Shown here one piece after another: positions 18,000 to 26,724 of a stretch of DNA of 64,000 bases (the first letter of the stretch is position 1; every line of letters starts with the position of its first letter). The translations under genes were made by a program, and so were the position numbers. This DNA comes from an uncultured Bacteroides sp. (GTDB lineage: Bacteria > Bacteroidota > Bacteroidia > Bacteroidales > Bacteroidaceae). The stretch lies in assembly GCA_905198575.1 (NCBI GenBank), contig CAJKDC010000001.1, positions 47,770 to 111,769 of the forward strand, written 5' to 3'. Under the pieces are notes generated by a model. It had not been told where the DNA came from, did no database searches, and worked only from the letters and a program-made list of their open reading frames with translations.

Positions 18000-18092
18000 A
18001 TGAGACTATTTAATGCAGCATATTTCTTCTTCTTTTATTACTTTTACTTTAGCAATGAAGTGAAGCGGGAATTTGCATGTATATACGAATAA
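18000..18092 (+). CDS. Phe/Tyr-rich leader peptide of the pheA operon
   Basis: A 30-codon frame whose translation starts MRLFNAAYFFFFYYFYFS and ends FACIYE. Thirteen of 30 residues are Phe (8) or Tyr (5), and residues 8-17 are all aromatic (codons at 18021-18050). Such a run by chance is very unlikely. It lies just upstream of an intrinsic terminator and pheA, the position and composition of a classical attenuation leader peptide. Translation would sense charged tRNA-Phe and tRNA-Tyr, matching an operon that makes both amino acids. The ATG follows an A-rich leader, as usual here. The bases encoding residues 21-24 (18060-18071) double as an antiterminator arm. Confidence 0.85.
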   Translation: MRLFNAAYFFFFYYFYFSNEVKREFACIYE

Positions 18093-18132
18093 AAAAAACA
18101 ACAATTAGAGATAATGAAAAATCCCGCTTCAC
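18060..18132 (+). promoter_or_regulatory. Antiterminator pairing of the pheA attenuator
   Basis: The segment 18060-18070 (GTGAAGCGGGA) is a perfect 11-bp complement of 18122-18132, which is most of the first arm of the terminator. The two structures are mutually exclusive. The antiterminator arm lies 10 bases after the aromatic codon run, so a ribosome stalled on early Phe or Tyr codons would leave it free. A weaker helix can form between the Phe codons (CTTCTTC, 18026-18032) and 18057-18065, giving a possible 1:2 structure that would compete with the antiterminator. Confidence 0.8.
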
Positions 18133-18157
18133 AATGTGATGCGGGATTTTTTCTTTT
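18117..18157 (+). terminator. Attenuator terminator upstream of pheA
   Basis: Arms 18117-18132 and 18136-18151 form a 16-bp stem with a single T-T mismatch and a 3-base loop, followed by a T-rich tail. It lies 21 bases before the pheA start, with no other gene to terminate except the leader peptide. Confidence 0.9.
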
Positions 18158-18172
18158 AACAAAACAAACAAA

Positions 18173-19015
18173 ATGAAAAAAGTAGCAATACAAGGAGTAC
18201 CGGGATCGTATCACGACATTGCCTCCCACCAGTTTTTCAAGGGAGAAGAAATTGAATTGATTTGTTGCAGCACATTCGAAGAGGTGTTCCGGCAAATGAA
18301 AGCAGACAGTAACGTTATCGGTATGATTGCCATAGAGAATACAATTGCGGGCAGTCTGCTTCATAATTACGAACTTTTGCGCGAAAGCGGAGCCACTATC
18401 ATTGGCGAACACAAACTGCGCATCAGCCACAGCATCATGTGTCTGCACGGTGAAGACTGGAGTACACTCACCGAAATCAATTCGCATCCGGTAGCCCTGG
18501 CTCAATGCCGTGAATTCCTGCAGCAGCATCCGCAACTAAAAGTGGTAGAAACCGAAGATACGGCTGCCAGTGCACGCGACATCAAGGAGAAAGGACTGAA
18601 AGGTCATGCTGCCATTTGTTCGAAATATGCAGCCGAACTGTATGGCATGAAAATTCTGCAAGAAGGAATTGAAACAAACAAACACAATTTTACACGCTTC
18701 CTGGTAATATGCGACCCCTGGATGGCTGATGAATTACAAGACCATACACGCAAAAACAAAGCAAACATTGTCTTCTCATTGCCACACTCAGAAGGAAGCT
18801 TGTCGCAAGTATTGTCTATTTTTTCATTCTATAAAATAAATCTGACCAAAATTCAGTCTTTGCCGATTATCGGTAGAGAATGGGAATATCTTTTTTATGT
18901 AGATGTAATGTTTAACGATTACTTACGTTACAAACAGGCTATTGGCGCTGTTTCACCGTTAACGAAAGAACTTAAAATACTTGGAGAATATGAAGAAGGA
19001 AAATCTACATTATAA
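18173..19015 (+). CDS. pheA: Prephenate dehydratase
   Basis: A 280-residue monofunctional prephenate dehydratase that converts prephenate to phenylpyruvate. The catalytic domain shows the opening VAIQGVPGSYHD, the segment MIAIENTIAGSL and the conserved Thr-Arg-Phe in HNFTRFLVI. A C-terminal ACT domain (INLTKIQSLPIIGREWEYLF) is the allosteric Phe-binding unit; the usual ESRP motif reads QSLP, seemingly a Bacteroidetes variant. There is no chorismate mutase domain: that activity is fused to the DAHP synthase two genes downstream. First gene of the operon, controlled by the Phe/Tyr attenuator. Its 3' end overlaps the aminotransferase by 26 bases. Confidence 0.95.
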   Translation: MKKVAIQGVPGSYHDIASHQFFKGEEIELICCSTFEEVFRQMKADSNVIGMIAIENTIAGSLLHNYELLRESGATIIGEHKLRISHSIMCLHGEDWSTLTEINSHPVALAQCREFLQQHPQLKVVETEDTAASARDIKEKGLKGHAAICSKYAAELYGMKILQEGIETNKHNFTRFLVICDPWMADELQDHTRKNKANIVFSLPHSEGSLSQVLSIFSFYKINLTKIQSLPIIGREWEYLFYVDVMFNDYLRYKQAIGAVSPLTKELKILGEYEEGKSTL

Positions 19016-20174
19016 TATACAACCGGCTGACCGTTTGGCCAACGTCAGCGAATATTATTTCAGCCGTAAGTTGAAAGAGGTGGCCCAAATGAATGCAGAA
19101 GGCAAAAACGTCATCAGCCTGGGAATAGGAAGTCCCGATATGCCGCCTTCTAAAGAGACCATTGATGTCTTGTGCGAAAATGCCCAAAAACCGGATGTAC
19201 ACGGTTACCAGCCTACAGTAGGTATTCCGGAACTGCGACAGGCTATGGCCGACTGGTACAAGCGCTGGTATCAGGTAGAACTTGACCCGGCTACCGAAAT
19301 TCAGCCGCTCATCGGCTCTAAAGAAGGTATATTGCACGTAACCTTGGCTTTTGTCAATCCGGGAGACCAGGTCCTTGTCCCCAATCCGGGGTATCCGACT
19401 TATACCTCCCTCAACAAAATTCTGGGCAGTGAGATTGTCAACTACAACTTATATGAAGAAAAAAACTGGCAGCCCGATTTTGACGAACTGGAACAAATGG
19501 ATTTGAGCCGCGTAAAAATTATGTGGACCAATTATCCCAATATGCCAACAGGTGCCAATGCAACCTTGGAACTGTATGAAAAGCTGGTGGATTTTGCACG
19601 CCGACATAATATTGTCATCGTGAACGACAATCCTTATAGTTTTATCCTGAACAAACAGCCCATCAGTATTCTGAATGTCCCCGGAGCCAAAGAATGCTGC
19701 ATCGAATTTAACTCAATGAGTAAAAGCCACAACATGCCCGGATGGCGCGTGGGATTACTTGCCAGCAACGCTACCTTCGTACAGTGGATACTTAAAGTAA
19801 AGAGTAATATCGACTCGGGAACTTTCCGACCATTGCAATTGGCAGCTGCACAAGCTTACCACAACAGCGCAGAATGGCATGAAGAAGCCAACATCAACGT
19901 GTACAGTAAACGACGCAAATTGGCAGAAGCCATCATGCAGACTTTAGGATGTACATTCAACAAAGACCAGGTAGGTATGTTCCTTTGGGGACGGATTCCT
20001 GACAGCTATAAAGATGTAGAAGAGTTGACCGAAAAAGTTTTGCACGAAGCCAGGGTTTTCATTACTCCCGGATTCATCTTCGGCAGCAACGGTAAACGTT
20101 ATATCCGCATCTCCCTCTGTGCCAAAGAAGAAAAATTGGCCGAAGCTTTAGAAAGAATTAAAGCTATTATGTAA
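18990..20174 (+). CDS. PLP-dependent aminotransferase, likely aromatic amino-acid
   Basis: A fold-type I class I/II aminotransferase of about 394 residues. I take the ATG at 18990 (MKKENLHYNIQPADRL) rather than the TTG at 18981. It shows NPGYPTYTSL, the Asn in NYPNMPTGA, the cofactor-contacting Asp in VNDNPYSF, the Schiff-base lysine in FNSMSKSHNMPGWRVG and the C-terminal arginine in GKRYIRISLCA. Between pheA and the DAHP synthase it most likely transaminates phenylpyruvate and hydroxyphenylpyruvate, completing Phe and Tyr synthesis. Closely related enzymes act on aspartate or LL-diaminopimelate, so the substrate is inferred from context. The start lies inside the pheA coding region, implying coupling. 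Confidence 0.9.
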   Translation: MKKENLHYNIQPADRLANVSEYYFSRKLKEVAQMNAEGKNVISLGIGSPDMPPSKETIDVLCENAQKPDVHGYQPTVGIPELRQAMADWYKRWYQVELDPATEIQPLIGSKEGILHVTLAFVNPGDQVLVPNPGYPTYTSLNKILGSEIVNYNLYEEKNWQPDFDELEQMDLSRVKIMWTNYPNMPTGANATLELYEKLVDFARRHNIVIVNDNPYSFILNKQPISILNVPGAKECCIEFNSMSKSHNMPGWRVGLLASNATFVQWILKVKSNIDSGTFRPLQLAAAQAYHNSAEWHEEANINVYSKRRKLAEAIMQTLGCTFNKDQVGMFLWGRIPDSYKDVEELTEKVLHEARVFITPGFIFGSNGKRYIRISLCAKEEKLAEALERIKAIM

Positions 20175-20208
20175 AACCCATTCAAAAAACCATTAAAAAC
20201 AAAATCAT

Positions 20209-21276
20209 ATGGAACTCGATTTACAGCCCATCACCTTGGAAGGTGTTCCTGCAGAACGCCCTCTGATTATAGCCGGCCCATGTAGTGCCGAAACAGAAGA
20301 ACAAGTTATGAATACTGCTTCACTGCTTGCCAACAAAGGTGTGAAGATATTCCGTGCCGGTATTTGGAAGCCGCGTACCAAACCGGGTGGTTTCGAAGGT
20401 ATCGGTGTAGAAGGCTTGTCGTGGCTGAAACAGGTAAAACAGGAGACAGGAATGTATGTGGCAACCGAAGTAGCTACAGCCAAACATGTATACGAATGCC
20501 TTAAAGCAGGTATTGATATTCTTTGGATTGGAGCACGTACCACAGCCAACCCGTTTGCTGTTCAGGAAATTGCTGATGCACTGAAAGGCGTTGATGTCCC
20601 GGTATATGTAAAAAACCCGGTTAATCCAGACCTGGAATTATGGATTGGAGCATTGGAACGTATCAACAATGCAGGACTTAAACGTCTGGGTGTTATTCAC
20701 CGCGGCTTCTCGTCATACGATAAAAAGATTTACCGCAATCTTCCGCAATGGCATATTCCTATCGAGCTTCGCCGCCGTATCCCGAATCTGCCTATTCTGT
20801 GCGACCCTAGCCACATCGGTGGAAAACGCGAACTGATTGCTCCGCTGTGCCAGCAGGCTATGGACTTGGGATTCGACGGACTGATTGTAGAATCGCATTG
20901 CAACCCGGATGCAGCTTGGAGTGATGCAGCTCAGCAGGTTACACCGGATGTACTGGATTACATTCTGAATCTGCTGGTCATCCGCGAACAGCATCACACG
21001 ACAGAAAACCTGAATGAACTGCGTCGCCAGATTGATGAATGCGACAACGACCTGATGGAAATTCTGGCTAAACGAATGCGTGTATGCCGCGAGATCGGTA
21101 CATTCAAGAAAGAACATAACATGACCATCCTGCAGACCGGACGTTATAACGAAATTCTTGACAAACGCGGCGCTCAAGGTTCGCTGTGTGGCATGGATGC
21201 CGACTTTATCAAACTGGTATTCGAAGCAATCCATGAGGAAAGCGTACGCCAGCAGATGGAAATAATCAACAAATAA
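20209..21276 (+). CDS. Bifunctional DAHP synthase / chorismate mutase
   Basis: A 355-residue fusion. Residues 1 to ~255 are a type I-beta (KDO8P-like) 3-deoxy-7-phosphoheptulonate synthase: LIIAGPCSAETEEQV, IFRAGIWKPRTKPGGFEGIG, WIGARTTANPF, the HRGFSSYDK segment, CDPSHIGGKRELI and GLIVESHCNPD. From about residue 265 an AroQ-type chorismate mutase follows (LRRQIDECDNDLMEILAKR, then IHEESVRQQ). It therefore catalyses both entry into the shikimate pathway and the chorismate-to-prephenate step. The mutase domain also commonly serves as the feedback sensor for prephenate in such fusions. In this operon it supplies prephenate to PheA and TyrA. Confidence 0.95.
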   Translation: MELDLQPITLEGVPAERPLIIAGPCSAETEEQVMNTASLLANKGVKIFRAGIWKPRTKPGGFEGIGVEGLSWLKQVKQETGMYVATEVATAKHVYECLKAGIDILWIGARTTANPFAVQEIADALKGVDVPVYVKNPVNPDLELWIGALERINNAGLKRLGVIHRGFSSYDKKIYRNLPQWHIPIELRRRIPNLPILCDPSHIGGKRELIAPLCQQAMDLGFDGLIVESHCNPDAAWSDAAQQVTPDVLDYILNLLVIREQHHTTENLNELRRQIDECDNDLMEILAKRMRVCREIGTFKKEHNMTILQTGRYNEILDKRGAQGSLCGMDADFIKLVFEAIHEESVRQQMEIINK

Positions 21277-21307
21277 GCATACGCTACCAACTATTGAAAC
21301 AACAACT

Positions 21308-22081
21308 ATGAAAATTTTGATTTTGGGAGCCGGTAAGATGGGTTCATTCTTTACCGACGTACTTAGCTTTGACCACGAAGTAGCTGTATTCGATGTGAAA
21401 CCCGAACGGTTACGGTTTATGTATAACTGCCTGCGTTTTACTACGCTAGAAGAAATCGAAGCGTTCCAGCCGGAGCTTCTTATCAATGCTGCTACGGTAA
21501 AATATACATTGGATGCATTCAGACAAGTACTGCCTTATTTGCCTAAAGACTGTATCATCAGTGATATTGCCTCCGTAAAAACAGGCTTAAAGGAGTTTTA
21601 CGACGAAAGTGGATTCCGATATGTGTCTACACACCCTATGTTCGGACCTACTTTTGCCAACCTGGACCAGCTGAATACCGAGAATGCCATCATCATTAAA
21701 GAAGGTGACCATCTGGGAAAAATCTTTTTCAAAGACTTATACCAGCGTTTAAGCCTGAATATCTTCGAATACACGTTTGAAGAACACGACGAAACCGTGG
21801 CTTATTCGCTTTCTATCCCGTTTGTGTCGACCTTTGTTTTTGCAGCAGTCATGAAACATCAGGACGCACCTGGAACCACTTTCAAACGGCACATGGCCAT
21901 TGCAAAAGGCGTACTCAATGAAGATGATTTTCTATTGCAGGAAATCTTGTTCAATCCACGTACCCCGGCTCAGGTAGAAAACATACGTACGGAACTGAAC
22001 GAGCTACTTGATATCATCAGTAAGAAGGACACTGAAGGCATGCATGCCTATCTTAGCAAGATTCGCCAAAAGATTAAGTAA
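21308..22081 (+). CDS. tyrA: Prephenate dehydrogenase
   Basis: A 257-residue enzyme with an N-terminal Rossmann fold (KILILGAGKMGSFFTDVLS, with the acidic DVK at the end of strand 2) and a helical TyrA domain carrying THPMFGPTFANL, the catalytic His region, and FKRHMAIAKGVL. It oxidises prephenate to 4-hydroxyphenylpyruvate. At 257 residues it is a short TyrA with no ACT domain, so Tyr feedback at this step is not evident from the sequence. Last gene of the aromatic operon, ended by a strong terminator at 22106-22147. Confidence 0.93.
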   Translation: MKILILGAGKMGSFFTDVLSFDHEVAVFDVKPERLRFMYNCLRFTTLEEIEAFQPELLINAATVKYTLDAFRQVLPYLPKDCIISDIASVKTGLKEFYDESGFRYVSTHPMFGPTFANLDQLNTENAIIIKEGDHLGKIFFKDLYQRLSLNIFEYTFEEHDETVAYSLSIPFVSTFVFAAVMKHQDAPGTTFKRHMAIAKGVLNEDDFLLQEILFNPRTPAQVENIRTELNELLDIISKKDTEGMHAYLSKIRQKIK

Positions 22082-22105
22082 GCTGCTTCCGTAAACTCAT
22101 AACTT

Positions 22106-22147
22106 AAAAAGGAGTATCCAAAATTTCTAAAAGGATACTCCTTTTTT
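22106..22147 (+). terminator. Intrinsic terminator of the aromatic operon
   Basis: Perfect 14-bp stem, 22106-22119 pairing with 22133-22146, with the second arm ending in a run of seven T. Confidence 0.9.
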
Positions 22148-22179
22148 TATACATTTCATCAAATTTCCAAAAAACTCAT

Positions 22180-22187
22180 TATATTTG
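22180..22187 (+). promoter_or_regulatory. Candidate promoter of the btu operon
   Basis: TATATTTG fits TAnnTTTG and lies just upstream of the riboswitch, so the transcript would start about 22194. TTTC at 22154-22157 is a weak -33 candidate. Confidence 0.5.
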
Positions 22188-22204
22188 CAATGTTTTGTTC
22201 CGCC

Positions 22205-22380
22205 TTATCTTCTATGCAAGGTAACGGATGAAAAGGGAATCGGGTGAAAGTCCCGGACAGTCCCGCTGCTGTAAGCTCCATAATTAAGGGTTGCTTAATC
22301 ACTTCTTCGCCACTGTCCTTTTTATGTACAAGGACGGGAAGGCAAAGTAATCCGGAGTAAGTCAGAAGACCTGCAAAACG
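22205..22380 (+). ncRNA. Cobalamin riboswitch
   Basis: All the conserved core blocks are present in order: GGGAATCGGGTGAAAGTCCC at 22236-22255, then GGACAGTCCCGC and GCTGTAAG, the GCCACTG block at 22308-22314, GGGAAGGC at 22336-22343, and AGTCAGAAGACCTGC at 22360-22374 (the B12-box side of the core). The spacing is that of a full aptamer with peripheral stems. It lies upstream of a btuB-type receptor, the standard target. With 70 bases between aptamer and likely start codon, and no strong terminator seen there, control is probably at translation start: adenosylcobalamin shuts off uptake. Confidence 0.95.
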
Positions 22381-22452
22381 AAAGTCATGCTTGTATTCTC
22401 GAGGAAAGAAGAACAAGATTATGCAATGTCTAACTTGCTAAATGAACTTATC

Positions 22453-24459
22453 ATGAAAGAAACCGTCCACGATATCCGACGGATTGTTTTTCTGTGTCTG
22501 CTTACGACAGCCACAAGTGTATCTGCACAGGAAATACTGACAGACAGTATTACTGGAAAGACACACGAAATCCCTAATGTTACGGTAAAAGCACGGCGTA
22601 CTCCGCCAGCTGTTACCGCTACTGCTCCGTTACAGGTGATGCAAAAAGCGGATATGGAACGTATCGGAGTATACGAAGTGGCTGATGCCGTGAAGCATTT
22701 TTCGGGAGTCAGTGTAAAAGACTACGGAGGAATAGGCGGTTTAAAGACAGTGTCTGTACGTAGCCTGGGAGCACAACACACTGGAGTATCGTATGATGGT
22801 GTGTTTATAAGTGACTGCCAGTCGGGACAGGTGGATATTTCCCGTTTTTCATTAAGCAACGTTTCACAACTTACCATGACTATCGGACAGACGGATGATA
22901 TATTCCAGTCGGCAAGAGCCTTTGCTTCAGCCGGAACACTCAACATACAGACTGCTGCACCAGACTTTTCTGACCGCCCGACCCATCTTACTGCCGGACT
23001 GAAAACGGGCTCGTTCGGACTGCTTAATCCTACCCTGCTTTTTAATCAGAAACTGGGCAATAAGACAGCAATATCGGCATATGGTGATTTCTTGCGTGCA
23101 GACGGAAACTATCCGTTTAAAATGTGGAACGACAACCAACTGATTGACAGCAAACGAAATAACAGTGACATTCAGTCGTATCGGGCCGAGATAAACCTGC
23201 AAACAGCCTTTACTACTAAACAGGACTTACAAATTAAAGCTTATCTGTACGACTCGGAACGTGGTCTGCCGGGAGGAGTTATCTACGATAATCCGTATTC
23301 GGCAGAACGTCTTTACGATAAGAACTATTTTGGCCAGTTCCGCTACGAAAACCGTTTTTCACAGCAGGTAAAACTACAAGTAGCCGGTAAATTTAATTAC
23401 AGCTGGAACCGAGATTATAATAATGAATCTTCGGGCATTACCGACGACCGTTTCCGCCAGACAGAAACCTATATTACAGCCACAGCCTGGTACAGTCCGG
23501 TCAAAGGACTCGCTTTCTCACTGGCTGAGGATTTTTCATACAATTATCTGAGTACTACGCTCGAGGATTGTCAGTACCCCCAACGTTATACGTTGTTATC
23601 GGTAGCTGCCGCAAGATATACTCACCAACGTTTTTCGGCTACAGCTTCCATTTTGCATACTTTTATCACCGAAGATGTACGTATGGGAACAGCTGCAGCT
23701 GACCGTAAACGATGGTCTCCGGCTATAAGTCTGTCGTGGAAACCTTTCGAAAATCAGGGTATTCGTCTGCGTGCCTCCTATAAAGATATATTCCGGACAC
23801 CGACATTCAATGACTTGTATTACCTGGTTATCGGCAACACTAAACTGAAGCCTGAAACAACTAAACAGGCCAATCTAGGTATTACCTGGAGCCAGACCGG
23901 AGTTGCTATCTTCGATTTCCTTAGTTTCTCTGCCGATACTTATTATAATCGGGTAAACGACAAAATTGTCGCAGTACCTACCATGTTCGTTTGGAAAATG
24001 ATGAACGTAGGCAAGGTAGAAACCATCGGTCTTGACCTGAACGTTCATGCAGAATATAGCATTAACGACCGCTTGAAGTGTTACCTTTCAGGCAGCTATA
24101 ATTTTATGCAGGCAGAGGATATCACCAATAAAGAATCCAAGACCTGGAGAAACCAGATTATCTATACGCCCAAGCATTCCGGTAATGGCAGCTTTACTTT
24201 CGAAACACCCTGGGTAAATGTGACCTATAACCTGTTGTTTGCTTCCGAACGCTATACTTTGGCACAAAATTTACCGGCCTATCGTATCAAGCCGTATACA
24301 GATCATGGTATTTCCATCTCGCGGACATTCAAGTGGAACAAACACCGGTTGCGAATACAGGCTGATGCACTCAATCTGAGCAACAAGAATTATGAAATTA
24401 TCCGTTTCTATCCGATGCCCGGCAGAAACTATAAAGTGTCTCTAACATATAACTATTAA
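22453..24459 (+). CDS. btuB: TonB-dependent cobalamin receptor BtuB
   Basis: An outer-membrane TonB-dependent receptor of about 668 residues. I place the start at the ATG at 22453 (MKETVHDIRRIVFLCL), which gives a signal peptide ending VSAQ; the earlier in-frame ATG at 22387 abuts the riboswitch and adds a stretch that would bury the signal. The plug follows (NVTVKARRTPP, GVSVKDYGGIGGLKTVSVRS) and then a 22-strand barrel ending RNYKVSLTYNY with the C-terminal aromatic. There is no carboxypeptidase-like N-terminal extension as in SusC. Riboswitch control and the downstream btuGFCD genes make B12 the substrate. Confidence 0.93.
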   Translation: MKETVHDIRRIVFLCLLTTATSVSAQEILTDSITGKTHEIPNVTVKARRTPPAVTATAPLQVMQKADMERIGVYEVADAVKHFSGVSVKDYGGIGGLKTVSVRSLGAQHTGVSYDGVFISDCQSGQVDISRFSLSNVSQLTMTIGQTDDIFQSARAFASAGTLNIQTAAPDFSDRPTHLTAGLKTGSFGLLNPTLLFNQKLGNKTAISAYGDFLRADGNYPFKMWNDNQLIDSKRNNSDIQSYRAEINLQTAFTTKQDLQIKAYLYDSERGLPGGVIYDNPYSAERLYDKNYFGQFRYENRFSQQVKLQVAGKFNYSWNRDYNNESSGITDDRFRQTETYITATAWYSPVKGLAFSLAEDFSYNYLSTTLEDCQYPQRYTLLSVAAARYTHQRFSATASILHTFITEDVRMGTAAADRKRWSPAISLSWKPFENQGIRLRASYKDIFRTPTFNDLYYLVIGNTKLKPETTKQANLGITWSQTGVAIFDFLSFSADTYYNRVNDKIVAVPTMFVWKMMNVGKVETIGLDLNVHAEYSINDRLKCYLSGSYNFMQAEDITNKESKTWRNQIIYTPKHSGNGSFTFETPWVNVTYNLLFASERYTLAQNLPAYRIKPYTDHGISISRTFKWNKHRLRIQADALNLSNKNYEIIRFYPMPGRNYKVSLTYNY

Positions 24460-24476
24460 TAAAAAGAAAGAAACGT

Positions 24477-25565
24477 ATGAAAAAACACTGGTTTTACCTA
24501 CTTTTTACAGCCACAGCTGTAATGACAAGCTTTACATCTTGTAGTGATAACGACGATCCAACACAGCAAGAACCCAATCCACAACCAACCACAACCTTGG
24601 GGGCATATATTATCAATACTGGTAACTGGGGGGCCAATAACGGTAGCATCATGTGGTACGATGCTGTAAACCAAACCGTAAGTGAAGATCTTTACCAAAC
24701 AAGTAACCAAAAAGTCATCGGTGACTTGCAAGACCTCTGTATATATGGTTCTAAAATGTATGCCATCAGCGCTGCATCTGCAAAAATCAGCGTACTCAAC
24801 TTGCAGGGAAAACTGCTGAAAGAAATTCCTCTTACCAACAGTGCAGGACAACCTATCAGCCCACGTTACGCAACATCACACAACGGTTATGTATTCTTCT
24901 CTGCTTACGATGGCACTGTATCTCGTATGGATACGACTACTTACAATATCGATAAGATTGTTCAGGTAGGTGATTACCCGGAAGCTTTGACTTGTGCAAA
25001 CAACAAATTGTATGTAAACATTTCGGGACAAGGAAAAGGTTCTACTGTAGCTGTTGTAGATCCTATGAGCATGAACAAAATCAAAGATATTACAATCAAA
25101 CTGAATCCATATACTCAGGCTATTATCGGTGAAGACGGATTTGTCTACGTTGTGTCAAACGGTAACTATGCAGGCGATCCCAAGAAAGACCCTTCAACCT
25201 GGGTTTATCAGACACTACAGCGCATCAACCCTGAAACAGATGAAGTTGAAGAGTTGTGCAACGCAACCTACATTGCAAACAAAGGTGACAAAATGTACAT
25301 CTTATATGCAGAATATTACCTGCCGGATACACACAAATGCTTTGTTTACGACCTGAAGACAAAAGAATCAAAAGATTTCATTGATATTGCCCAGGTTCCT
25401 AATCCGGGATTTATTGCTGTTGACCCAATAAGTGAAGATGTATACATCGGTAACCAACCTTACGGTGAATTGAACGAAATCTATGTATTCGATAAGGATG
25501 GAAACAAAAAGACAACACTTACTACCGGACTGTATACAACCGGTATGCGTTTCCAAACCAAATAA
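24477..25565 (+). CDS. btuG: Surface B12-binding lipoprotein BtuG-like beta-propeller
   Basis: A 362-residue lipoprotein: lipobox FTSC with Cys22, followed by SDNDDP, an acidic stretch that matches the Bacteroides export signal for the cell surface. The mature part has repeating propeller blades (YIINTGNWGANNGSI, KVIGDLQDLCIYGSKMYAIS, YVFFSAYDGTVSRMD, YPEALTCANNKLYVNISG, VYIGNQPYGELNEIYVFD), as in YncE-like proteins. In Bacteroides BtuG proteins sit over BtuB and bind cobamides with very high affinity. The place directly after btuB, 17 bases apart and under the riboswitch, supports this call. Assignment rests on fold and context. Confidence 0.85.
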   Translation: MKKHWFYLLFTATAVMTSFTSCSDNDDPTQQEPNPQPTTTLGAYIINTGNWGANNGSIMWYDAVNQTVSEDLYQTSNQKVIGDLQDLCIYGSKMYAISAASAKISVLNLQGKLLKEIPLTNSAGQPISPRYATSHNGYVFFSAYDGTVSRMDTTTYNIDKIVQVGDYPEALTCANNKLYVNISGQGKGSTVAVVDPMSMNKIKDITIKLNPYTQAIIGEDGFVYVVSNGNYAGDPKKDPSTWVYQTLQRINPETDEVEELCNATYIANKGDKMYILYAEYYLPDTHKCFVYDLKTKESKDFIDIAQVPNPGFIAVDPISEDVYIGNQPYGELNEIYVFDKDGNKKTTLTTGLYTTGMRFQTK

Positions 25566-25568
25566 ATT

Positions 25569-26708
25569 ATGAAACGATTCATTTTACTATCTGCCCATAT
25601 AGTAATTACAGTCTTACTCCTCTCCGCTTGCAGTGGAAGGAGTAAGACTTCTTCTGTCTATATGCCTGGTGACACGCTGCAACTAAAGTATGCAGAAAAT
25701 CTTTTGATCATTGAAAAAAGTAACTATACAGTAGTCAACCTTCGTAATCCGTGGGATACCCTGAAAACCTTACACACTTATATTCTTATTAATAAAAAAG
25801 AACCAGAGCCAACCGATTTGCCAGCAGGTACAATCGTAAGGGTGCCACTGGAGAAGGCTGTTTTTTATTCTTCCGTGCATTGCAGCCTCATCAATCAACT
25901 GGGTGCATTCGAAAGTATCAAGGGAGTATGCGATTTACAGTACATCAAATTGGATGCTATCCAAAAAGGATGTCAGGAGGGTAATATTGCGAATATTGGT
26001 GACGGGATGAACCCGGACATCGAAAAATTAATTGACCTTCACCCAGATGCTATTCTGCTTTCTCCTTTTGAAAACAGTGGCGGTTACGGACGTATCGAAA
26101 AACTAAACGCGGCTATCATCGAATGTGCAGATTATATGGAAACTTCTGCCCTTGGACGTGCCGAATGGATGCGTTTTTACGGACGGCTTTTTGGAAAATC
26201 AGCCCAAGCTGATTCAATATTCAATGAGGTAGAAAAGACTTATAGAAAACTCTGTGATTTGGCACGGAATGAAACAAACAAGCCTACAGTCATCAGTGAT
26301 TTGAAATTTGGGGCTTCATGGTATACTGCCTGCGGAAAAAGTACAACCGGACGTATCTATAACGATGCAGGAGCTAATTATGTTTTCAGCGATTTGAAAG
26401 GCAGCGGCTCCACTCCACTCACATTCGAAACTGTATTTGACAAAGGATGCAATGCTGATTTCTGGATTATCAAATACAATCAGGCTAAAGATAAAACTTA
26501 CCGGGAACTGGCAAGCGATTATGCTCCTTATACCGGTTTTAAAGCCTATAAAGAACGAAACATATATGGATGCAATACTGGCAAGACTCCATTTTACGAA
26601 GAATCTCCTTTCCATCCGGAATATTTATTAAAAGATTTGATAAAAATTTTTCACCCACAACTGCTAGAAGATTATAAACCCAGATATTTTACTAAATTAG
26701 CCGAATAA
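25569..26708 (+). CDS. btuF: Cobalamin ABC transporter substrate-binding lipoprotein BtuF
   Basis: A 379-residue class III periplasmic binding protein. The lipobox is LLSAC (Cys21), followed by SGRSKTS with no acidic export signal, so it should stay on the periplasmic side, unlike BtuG. The core shows RVPLEKAVFYSSVHCSLINQ, the LIDLHPDAILLSPF segment joining the lobes, and SDLKFGASWYTACGKSTTGR. It would take B12 delivered by BtuB and hand it to BtuCD. The gap to btuG is three bases. Related proteins bind haem or siderophores; the riboswitch and BtuG favour B12. Confidence 0.9.
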   Translation: MKRFILLSAHIVITVLLLSACSGRSKTSSVYMPGDTLQLKYAENLLIIEKSNYTVVNLRNPWDTLKTLHTYILINKKEPEPTDLPAGTIVRVPLEKAVFYSSVHCSLINQLGAFESIKGVCDLQYIKLDAIQKGCQEGNIANIGDGMNPDIEKLIDLHPDAILLSPFENSGGYGRIEKLNAAIIECADYMETSALGRAEWMRFYGRLFGKSAQADSIFNEVEKTYRKLCDLARNETNKPTVISDLKFGASWYTACGKSTTGRIYNDAGANYVFSDLKGSGSTPLTFETVFDKGCNADFWIIKYNQAKDKTYRELASDYAPYTGFKAYKERNIYGCNTGKTPFYEESPFHPEYLLKDLIKIFHPQLLEDYKPRYFTKLAE

Positions 26709-26724
26709 TTAAACAACCAAGGTT

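Noticed and set aside
22387..22452. Start of BtuB at ATG 22387
   Set aside because: It would begin seven bases after the riboswitch core and put 22 extra residues before the signal peptide. ATG 22453 gives a proper signal sequence.
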